Positions 6,278-11,268 of a stretch of 11,268 bases of DNA are shown piece after piece. The DNA is from Gemmatimonadota bacterium (GTDB lineage Bacteria > Gemmatimonadota > Gemmatimonadetes > Longimicrobiales > Gaopeijiaceae), in contig SKZC01000016.1 in NCBI GenBank assembly GCA_007127575.1, forward strand, positions 1-11,268. The letters are read 5' to 3'. Numbering within the stretch: position 1 is the stretch's first letter; each line of letters starts with the position of its first letter. The position numbers and the translations under genes were made by a program. Under the pieces are notes generated by a model. It ran no database searches, was not told where the DNA came from, and was given only the letters and a program-made list of their open reading frames with translations.

Positions 6278-7056
6278 TAACTTCGGAGTCCGGACCGAGC
6301 CAGGAGTCGGGCCACGTAGGGGGAGGGTGGGCTTGCACGCAGCTCCTCGGGAGGCATCAGCGCCTCCACTCGACCCCCTTTCAGCACTGCGACTCGATCC
6401 GACAGTTCGAAGGCTTCCCGAAGATCATGGGTCACCAGAATCACGGTGAATCCCAATTGATCCCGGAGCGATTGGAACGCTTCACGGACTTCGGCCCTCG
6501 TGATGGCGTCCAGGGCTCCGAAGGGCTCATCCATGAGCACCACCGGGGGCTCGGCGGCGATGGCCCGGGCCAGGGCGACCCGCTGCCGCTGGCCTCCCGA
6601 GAGCTCGCCGGGAAACCGCGAGCCGAACCCCTCCGGGTTCATACCCACCCAACGGAGGGCCTTCCTGGCGAGCTCTTCCGCATCTTCCCGCTGCTGCAGC
6701 CTGGGCACCAGTGCCGCGTTCCGGAGCACCGTCCAATGGGGGAGGAGGCCTCCTTCCTGTTGTACGTAGCCGGTTTCGCGTCGGAGTCGGACGGGGTTCA
6801 ACTCCGTCAGGGGCCGACCCAGTCGGAGGACTCGTCCCTCCTCCGGCTCCACCATCCGGTTCAGGGAGCGGAGGAGGGTGGTCTTCCCTGAGCCGCTCTC
6901 GCCGACCAGAGACAGCGACTCCCCTGGATGCACCTCCAGGCTCACCTGGCTCAGCGCCTCCACCGTTCCGTAGCGCTTGCTGACGGAGACCACCTCATAC
7001 GCCGCTGGAGCGGCCGGAACCCCGTCTCCCTTCCGGATGGGCCCAGAGGTGGCCAT
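6277..7056 (-). CDS. ABC transporter ATP-binding protein, osmoprotectant (OpuCA/ProV) type
   Basis: The 259-residue ABC ATPase powers the importer encoded by the next gene. Visible motifs are Walker A GESGSGKTT (52-60), Q-loop YVQQEGGLLPHWTV (97-110), signature LSGGQRQRVALARA (152-165), Walker B VVLMDEPFGALD (172-183) and the H-loop VTHD (208-211). LLPHWTVLRN and EPFGALDAITR are typical of the glycine betaine/proline subgroup. The protein stops soon after the nucleotide-binding domain, so the C-terminal CBS pair that senses ionic strength or cyclic-di-AMP in OpuA/OpuCA is absent; osmotic gating by that route is unlikely. The start ATG lies 12 nt after the sfsA stop with a CAGGT ribosome-site remnant, and the stop overlaps the binding-protein/permease start by one base. 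Family membership is firm; ligand is unknown. Confidence 0.93.
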   Translation of the reverse strand: MATSGPIRKGDGVPAAPAAYEVVSVSKRYGTVEALSQVSLEVHPGESLSLVGESGSGKTTLLRSLNRMVEPEEGRVLRLGRPLTELNPVRLRRETGYVQQEGGLLPHWTVLRNAALVPRLQQREDAEELARKALRWVGMNPEGFGSRFPGELSGGQRQRVALARAIAAEPPVVLMDEPFGALDAITRAEVREAFQSLRDQLGFTVILVTHDLREAFELSDRVAVLKGGRVEALMPPEELRASPPSPYVARLLARSGLRS

Positions 7057-7068
7057 GGCGACCTGCCA

Positions 7069-7791
7069 CTAGCCTGCGGGAAGAGGGTCGCCGAGCTCCA
7101 CCCCTTCCAGAGAGACCCGACACCGGCGCCCCAGAACCCTTACGCCCGCTTCCCGGGCCTCGCTCAGGGCCTCTGCGAAAGCGGGGTCGATGGAGGGGGC
7201 GGCCCGGATCTCCCGGCCATCTTCACGTTGGAGGATGAAGAGCACTGCAGCGTCCCAGCCATCCTTTCGAGCCACGGAGGAGAGCTCCCGCACATGGCGG
7301 GTGCCTCGGGCCGTCACGGCGTCGGGAAACAGGCCCACACCGTCCTCCACCAGGGTGACGCTCTTCACTTCAACGAGGAGTTGGGATGGACCGCGAAGGA
7401 GGAAATCGAACCGAGACCCCCCGACGGTGGCCTCGGCGCGCTCCAGCGTCCATTCTCGAAACTCCGGAAGAGCCGACGATTCCAGGGCTTTGTGAACGAG
7501 CCGATTGGGGAGGGTCGTGTCCAACGAGACGAGTCCTTCACCTCCCGGGCTCTCCGCCAGAGTCAGGGTCCAACGGGTTCGCCGGTGTTTCCCGGCAGCT
7601 GGCCTGAGAAAGAGCCGGGCCCCCGGGACGAGAATCTCACGGAGTCGCCCGGGGTCCGGGAGGTGCGCTTCCACCGGCCCCCCTCCGTTGAGAAGTGCCG
7701 CCCGGATCAGGAATCGGTTCGGGCGTTCCAGGAAAGTGGCTTCCACCAGGGGTTCGCTTCCCAGGGAAATCATCACCGTAGGACGGATCAT
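7069..7791 (-). CDS. sfsA: SfsA family protein (DNA/RNA nuclease SfsA)
   Basis: The 240-residue protein matches SfsA along its whole length. It has an N-terminal OB-like part with EAHLPDPGRLREIL (41-54) and a C-terminal PD-(D/E)xK nuclease-like core. D129 in SRFDFLL and E141/K143 in LLVEVKSVTL form the expected catalytic set, followed by the family hallmark LFPDAVTARGTRHVREL (154-170). SfsA was named for stimulating maltose fermentation in E. coli and binds DNA; current family naming treats it as a DNA/RNA nuclease, but its cellular role is unsettled. The ATG at 7791 overlaps the upstream cupin stop as ATGA, with GGTGG before it, indicating translational coupling; a second ATG at 7773 has no ribosome site. 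It sits between a PF09818 ATPase/cupin pair and the transporter genes. Confidence 0.95.
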   Translation of the reverse strand: MIRPTVMISLGSEPLVEATFLERPNRFLIRAALLNGGGPVEAHLPDPGRLREILVPGARLFLRPAAGKHRRTRWTLTLAESPGGEGLVSLDTTLPNRLVHKALESSALPEFREWTLERAEATVGGSRFDFLLRGPSQLLVEVKSVTLVEDGVGLFPDAVTARGTRHVRELSSVARKDGWDAAVLFILQREDGREIRAAPSIDPAFAEALSEAREAGVRVLGRRCRVSLEGVELGDPLPAG

Positions 7792-8153
7792 CCACCATCC
7801 ACCAGCTCGATGCGGTCCGGGTCGTCAGGAACGACGCAGAGGAACTCGAAGGGTTCACTCCCCTCGGCTCGGTACCAATGGGGAACTCCGGCGGGGATGT
7901 GGACCACGGAGCCGGCTCTCACCGTCACCGTCTCGTCTCCCAGCCCCACGGAGGCTCGTCCCCGAAGGACGTATTGCTGGTGCTCCACCTGGTTGCGGTG
8001 TCGGGGCATCCCCCCGCCCGGTTCCATCACGAACCGGCGCATGTGGAAGCCGGCACCTTCGCCGGGTCCGGTGAGAAGCTGCCGGGCCGTGCCCTCCCCT
8101 CCGCTCACCGGCTCCAGGGGCAGGTCGTCGGTACTGCGCAGTTTGGCTTCCAT
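7788..8153 (-). CDS. Small single-domain cupin protein
   Basis: The 121-residue protein is a single cupin_2 barrel. The first cupin motif is PGGGMPRHRNQVEHQQYVLRG (45-65) and the second is AGSVVHIPAGVPHWYRA (80-96). Likely metal ligands are H52, H58 and H92. The position usually held by the second His of HxH is N54 (HRN), so the metal site is either three-residue or uses Asn. The enzymatic role cannot be inferred, because cupins include dioxygenases, isomerases and small-molecule sensors. The ATG at 8153 is preceded by GGGAGGAG with 6-nt spacing, a very strong ribosome site; a TTG six codons earlier is not needed. It starts 14 nt after the ATPase stop, and its own stop overlaps the sfsA start, so all three are probably co-translated. 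Confidence 0.9.
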   Translation of the reverse strand: MEAKLRSTDDLPLEPVSGGEGTARQLLTGPGEGAGFHMRRFVMEPGGGMPRHRNQVEHQQYVLRGRASVGLGDETVTVRAGSVVHIPAGVPHWYRAEGSEPFEFLCVVPDDPDRIELVDGG

Positions 8154-8167
8154 CTCGCTCTCCTCCC

Positions 8168-9904
8168 TCAAGCCTCCGAGCGGACCTTCAGCGCCCGGAG
8201 TCGGTTCAAGGCCGCCGCAAGCTCGAAGCGACGGAACATGGCCAGGTCTCCCGGTTGTCGGGACGATAAGGCGTCCAGGCCCTCCTCCTCCACGGCCGTC
8301 TCCACCCTATCCAGAATCTCGGGGATGGAACACTCCCCGTCCATGAAGCGCTGGCGGGCCAACAGGAGCGCCTGACCCAGGGACCGGAGCTGGGCCCGAG
8401 AGACCAGTTGCTCCAGCGAGGAGAGGTCGAGCTCGTTGCGGCCAAAGAGGATTCGGTTCCCGTCCCGAGCCTGGATCTTCACGCTCCGTTTCCCCCGGCT
8501 CGGGTCCACGGAGTGAGCGAGAGGAATCCGTCGAGGTGCCGGACTCAGGGGCTCCGGAGCTTCTGCGATCCGCCCCGTGGGGAATTCCTTTGCTACCTCT
8601 CGGGCCCTGGCCGTCACTTTCTGAGGGCGATAGGCCGTCATGGCGATGACGGTGTCCGCTACTTCGAGATAGTCCCCGCTTCCCCCCAGGACCAGGAGGG
8701 AACTCACACCGCGATCCCGATACAGGGCCTGGACGCGGTCGATGAACGGGGTGATGGGTTCGTGCTCCCGGGGGACCAGGGCCTGCATCCTTCTGTCGCG
8801 GATCATGAGGTTCGTGGCGGCGGTGTCTTCATCCACCAAGAGAACTCGGGCCGAAGCCTCCAACGCCTCCACGATCCCCGCCGCTTGGCTCGTGGAGCCC
8901 GACGCGTTCTCCGTGGAAAAGGCCTGGGTGTCCGTCCCTGCGGGGAGCTTCCCGATGAACGGGGAGATGTCCACCCCGGCGACCGAGCGTCCGTCCTCGG
9001 CCCGCACCTTCACCGCCCCGGCGTCCGCCACGACGAACTCTCGACCGTCCCCCGGTCGGTGGTTGTACACCCCCTGCTCCACGGCCCTCAAGAGCGTGCT
9101 CTTACCGTGATATCCGCCTCCGACGATGAGCGTCACGCCCCGGGGGATCCCCATTCCGGTGATGCTTCCCCGGTTGGGAAGGGCCATCTCCACCCGCAGC
9201 GGCTCGGGAGACTCGAAGGGAACCACCGCTTCTCCCTCCAGGGGCCGATCATCCACTCCGGATCGACGGGGGAGCACTGCGCCGTCGGCCACGAAGGCCA
9301 CCAGCTCTCGCTCTTCAAGAAGGGATCGCAAGACCTCCGCGTCCTGGTTCACCTCGGCGTGACGCACGAGTTCCCGGTGCGGGTGCGCTTGGGCCAGGAG
9401 GCTCCGTTCCACGATGGCCGGAACGGTCTCGCAGAGGAGGGCGGCGGCTTGCCGCCCGAGAACCTTTCTGCCTCGGGCGGGCAGGCCCACGGTGAACCGG
9501 GCCTCCACCCCGCCGTCTCCGTCCACCTGGACGGCGGTGTGCGGGAGCACCTCCTGGCCCGGAGCCTCCATGCGGACCTCTCCGCTCTTCCCGCTTCCCC
9601 GGCTTCCGGACACGCGGCGTGCCTCGTGGGAAAAGGTCCGTGCCAGGAGGCAAGCGGTGCCGATGGCCCGGGCATCGGGGCTGCGCACTTCCCCTGGAAG
9701 CTGAGTGATGGATGCAGGCACGCGGACCCGGACGCGACTGGGAGCGGCGAAGGGGTCTCCCTGCACATGATCCACCCAGAGGCTGAAGTCCGGAAAGGCC
9801 CAACCACCCTGAATTTCCTTGTAGGCCTTGTATCCTCGTCCGTCCAACCGCTGTAAGATCCGGCCCAGGTCCTCATCGGTGCGAACCTCGGAGTCGTCCT
9901 TCAC
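8168..9904 (-). CDS. PF09818 family 'ABC-class' ATPase of unknown role
   Basis: The 578-residue cytoplasmic protein matches the predicted ABC-class ATPase family (COG3044/PF09818) over its full length. The N-terminal block has EDLGRILQRLDGRGYKAYK (11-29), FPDFSLWVDHVQGDPFAAPS (37-56) and a glycine-rich SGSRGSGKSGEVR (99-111). The ATPase core has Walker A VGGGYHGKST (261-270), an atypical signature TENASGSTSQAA (331-342) and Walker B RVLLVDEDTAATN (353-365). There are no transmembrane segments, so it is not a transporter subunit. A eukaryotic relative, trypanosome MRB1590, is linked to mitochondrial RNA editing and proposed to bind RNA; the bacterial function is unknown. I chose a GTG start at 9904 because AAGGAG lies 10 nt upstream and the conserved block begins within about 10 codons. 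The open frame to 10099 has no family match. It is the first gene of the likely five-gene operon. Confidence 0.9.
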   Translation of the reverse strand: MKDDSEVRTDEDLGRILQRLDGRGYKAYKEIQGGWAFPDFSLWVDHVQGDPFAAPSRVRVRVPASITQLPGEVRSPDARAIGTACLLARTFSHEARRVSGSRGSGKSGEVRMEAPGQEVLPHTAVQVDGDGGVEARFTVGLPARGRKVLGRQAAALLCETVPAIVERSLLAQAHPHRELVRHAEVNQDAEVLRSLLEERELVAFVADGAVLPRRSGVDDRPLEGEAVVPFESPEPLRVEMALPNRGSITGMGIPRGVTLIVGGGYHGKSTLLRAVEQGVYNHRPGDGREFVVADAGAVKVRAEDGRSVAGVDISPFIGKLPAGTDTQAFSTENASGSTSQAAGIVEALEASARVLLVDEDTAATNLMIRDRRMQALVPREHEPITPFIDRVQALYRDRGVSSLLVLGGSGDYLEVADTVIAMTAYRPQKVTARAREVAKEFPTGRIAEAPEPLSPAPRRIPLAHSVDPSRGKRSVKIQARDGNRILFGRNELDLSSLEQLVSRAQLRSLGQALLLARQRFMDGECSIPEILDRVETAVEEEGLDALSSRQPGDLAMFRRFELAAALNRLRALKVRSEA

Positions 9905-9929
9905 GTAGCCATCTCTCCTTGTGAGGTGA

Positions 9930-9973
9930 GTGTCTTGGGTAACGATGTGACGTGCGTGTCTTGGGGTACGACG
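9930..9973. promoter_or_regulatory. Direct repeat pair in divergent intergenic region, candidate operator
   Basis: GTGTCTTGGGTAACGATG (9930-9947) and GTGTCTTGGGGTACGACG (9956-9973) match at 15 of 18 positions, with 26 bp between starts, about 2.5 helical turns. On the minus strand they read as TACC(C)CAAGACAC and lie about 26-70 nt ahead of the PF09818 ATPase start, where a regulator would bind. No matching sigma-70 promoter is evident. Confidence 0.45.
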
Positions 9974-9987
9974 CCTGGGCGCCCAGG
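9974..9987. promoter_or_regulatory. Perfect 14-bp palindrome CCTGGGCGCCCAGG
   Basis: CCTGGGC followed directly by GCCCAGG makes an uninterrupted dyad adjoining the direct repeats. It could be a dimeric regulator site or contribute to a hairpin. In DNA this GC-rich, short palindromes also arise by chance, so the regulatory role is tentative. Confidence 0.35.
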
Positions 9988-10016
9988 ATCCCGGGAACCC
10001 CAACGAGACCCCACCG

Positions 10017-10061
10017 GTTGGGTAGGGTGGACTGGCGGTGGCCCCAAAGGCCACCCCCAAC
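10017..10061 (+). other. Hairpin upstream of the DUF3179 gene
   Basis: GGTGGCC (10037-10043) and GGCCACC (10049-10055) pair perfectly around a CCAAA loop. An outer GTTGGG/CCCAAC pair brackets it, with a bulge on the left side. It lies 32-76 nt upstream of the DUF3179 start. No U-run follows on either strand, so it is not a standard terminator; it may be a leader structure. Confidence 0.35.
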
Positions 10062-10092
10062 GTCAGGACCCCGACACTCTGGAGCGCCGGCA

Positions 10093-11268
10093 ATGCCAAG
10101 CCACACCTGGATCGTGCACATGGGCCGCGAGCTAACCTACCGACCTCGTCTGCGCATCGGGGGCCTTGCCTTGCTGGCCGGGCTTCTCGTCGCCGCGTGT
10201 GACGACGCTGGCGACTTCACTGCCCCGGACCCCAGCGACCCGCCCTTCTCGTCACTGGAATGCAGCATTCCTGAGGACGAGCTCATGGATGGGGGGGTCC
10301 CGCCGGATGGAATCCCGAGCCTGGACACGGACGAGGTGGAGTTCGTCCGGGCGCAGGAGGCCGATGCCCAGTACCTGAATGAAACCCCCGGCTTCGATGA
10401 CCCCCGGGTCATCGGGCTTCTGGTGGATGGGCACGCCTACGCCATTCCCCATAACATCCTCTGGTGGCACGAGATCCTGAACCTCGATCTGCCGGATGGG
10501 GGCCAGGTCGCGGTGACCTACTGTCCCCTCACCGGCTCCAGCCTCGTCTTCGACCGGAGCGTCGTCGACGGGGCGGGGCTGGGTGTGTCCGGGCTCCTCT
10601 TTCAGAACAACATGGTGATGTTCGATCGGCGGGAGCCCCGGTCCCTTTGGCCCCAGATGAAGAGGGGCGCCCGCTGCGGAGCGGCCGACGGGACCGAACT
10701 GCCCATGGTGGGGGCGGTGGAGACCACCTGGTCCGGGTGGAGGGATCTCCACCCCCAGACCTACGTGGTCAGCGAGGATACGGGCATCCCCCGGAGTTAC
10801 CGCCAGTATCCGTACGGGACGTACGAGCAGAACAGTGACCTGCTCTTCCCCATGGACGACCTGGACCGGCGGCGGCCTATGAAGGAGCGCGTCCTGGGTC
10901 TTCCAGGAGAGGACGGAGCGGGAGCCATCGCCTTGCCCTTTGGTGAGCTCCGGGTAGCCGCGGGTGGCGGAGGCGGCACCCTGGTCGTCCCACTCGAGTA
11001 CCAGGGTGAAGAGATCGTGGTGTTCTGGGAGACCTCCGTGGACGGCGCCATGGCCTTCCGGCCCGACCTGGACGGCCAGAGCCTGACGTTCCAGGTGGAG
11101 GGTGGGGAGATCCGGGATGAGGAGACGGGGTCGCGGTGGCGCATGGACGGTGTGGCTCGGGACGGTGAGTTGGCCGGTGCGGCCCTCACTCCCGTGGACG
11201 AGGCCTACGTGGCGTTCTGGTTTGCGTGGGCCGCCTTCCACCCGGATACCGATCTCTGGACACCGTGA
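10093..11268 (+). CDS. DUF3179 domain lipoprotein
   Basis: The 391-residue protein is a DUF3179 (PF11376) family member. After a positively charged start it has a hydrophobic stretch and lipobox (GLLVAAC, Cys36), an Asp/Pro-rich spacer, and the domain from about 80 to the end. Hallmarks are DGHAYAIPHNILWWHEILN (112-130), VTYCPLTGSSLVFDR (141-155), LGVSGLLFQNNMVMFDR (163-179), ETTWSGWRDLHPQTYVVS (210-227) and AFWFAWAAFHPDTDLW (374-389). The conserved Cys144 in YCPLTG suggests a thiol or metal-linked role, but function is unknown. The Asp pair after the lipobox Cys (CDD) would favour inner-membrane retention by the E. coli rule; whether that rule holds here is uncertain. I chose the ATG at 10093 because GGAG lies 8 nt upstream; ATG at 10120 gives a shorter, more usual signal peptide of 27 residues and is a real alternative. 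The stop TGA is the last codon of the window. It diverges from the PF09818 operon. Confidence 0.9.
   Translation: MPSHTWIVHMGRELTYRPRLRIGGLALLAGLLVAACDDAGDFTAPDPSDPPFSSLECSIPEDELMDGGVPPDGIPSLDTDEVEFVRAQEADAQYLNETPGFDDPRVIGLLVDGHAYAIPHNILWWHEILNLDLPDGGQVAVTYCPLTGSSLVFDRSVVDGAGLGVSGLLFQNNMVMFDRREPRSLWPQMKRGARCGAADGTELPMVGAVETTWSGWRDLHPQTYVVSEDTGIPRSYRQYPYGTYEQNSDLLFPMDDLDRRRPMKERVLGLPGEDGAGAIALPFGELRVAAGGGGGTLVVPLEYQGEEIVVFWETSVDGAMAFRPDLDGQSLTFQVEGGEIRDEETGSRWRMDGVARDGELAGAALTPVDEAYVAFWFAWAAFHPDTDLWTP

Noticed and set aside
8408..9856. 482-codon plus-strand open frame over the PF09818 ATPase gene
   Set aside because: Antisense shadow; the opposite strand carries Walker motifs and full family similarity.
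9952..10092. Upstream start at 9952 for the DUF3179 lipoprotein
   Set aside because: It would add 47 Pro/Arg-rich residues ahead of the signal peptide and run through the palindrome and hairpin. ATG at 10093 or 10120 is far more plausible.
9905..10099. 65-codon upstream extension of the PF09818 ATPase, signal-peptide-like at its start
   Set aside because: The family begins near EDLGRILQRL, AAGGAG precedes the GTG at 9904, and the extension overlaps the structured divergent spacer. A secretion signal makes no sense for this cytoplasmic family.

Overview
The window is GC-rich DNA, by eye roughly two-thirds G+C, with strongly GC-biased third codon positions. It comes from a Gram-negative bacterium: one gene encodes a small outer-membrane barrel protein ending in Phe, and two encode lipoproteins with clear lipoboxes. 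The gene set (DUF3179 lipoprotein, M81-family lipoprotein, PF09818 ABC-type ATPase, two-domain universal stress protein) and the composition would fit Gemmatimonadota or a similar high-GC environmental phylum. That placement is inference; no rRNA or marker gene is present.

Layout. Eight genes lie on the minus strand and one on the plus strand. Reading the minus strand from right to left, a tight five-gene cluster comes first: a PF09818 ABC-class ATPase (8168-9904), a small cupin (7788-8153), sfsA (7069-7791), an OpuCA/ProV-type ABC ATPase (6277-7056), and a fused periplasmic binding protein plus permease (4667-6277). The joins are a 14-nt gap, an ATGA overlap, a 12-nt gap and a TAATG overlap, so this looks like one operon. 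A 209-nt gap holding a 10-bp inverted repeat follows. Then come a tandem-domain universal stress protein (3603-4457), an M81 (MlrC-like) lipoprotein (1965-3551) and a small outer-membrane barrel protein (1097-1849). Last is a cation diffusion facilitator (1-895), whose C-terminus runs off the left edge. A divergent gene on the right (10093-11268, plus strand) encodes a DUF3179 lipoprotein and ends exactly at the window edge.

How the genes may work together. The ATPase and the binding-protein/permease fusion make a complete two-polypeptide importer of the osmoprotectant (OpuC/ProU/EgtU) class. It is transcribed behind a putative nucleic-acid module (PF09818 ATPase plus SfsA) and a cupin. The left half is an envelope and stress group: stress protein, exported peptidase-like lipoprotein, barrel protein and metal exporter.

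Non-coding structure. The most distinctive signal is a 158-bp near-palindromic element (939-1096) with 23-bp terminal inverted repeats, bracketed by CTAG on both sides. It looks like a MITE inserted in the TAG stop codon of the outer-membrane gene, with the target duplication restoring the stop. The divergent intergenic region (9905-10092) holds an 18-bp direct repeat, a perfect 14-bp palindrome and a hairpin. No gene-free stretch exceeds about 210 bases. I saw no tRNA, rRNA, CRISPR array or complete insertion sequence, and no convincing poly-U terminator. I found no strong evidence for a wholly new system; the best candidates are the MITE-like element, the binding-protein-first transporter fusion, and the PF09818-cupin-SfsA-transporter operon.
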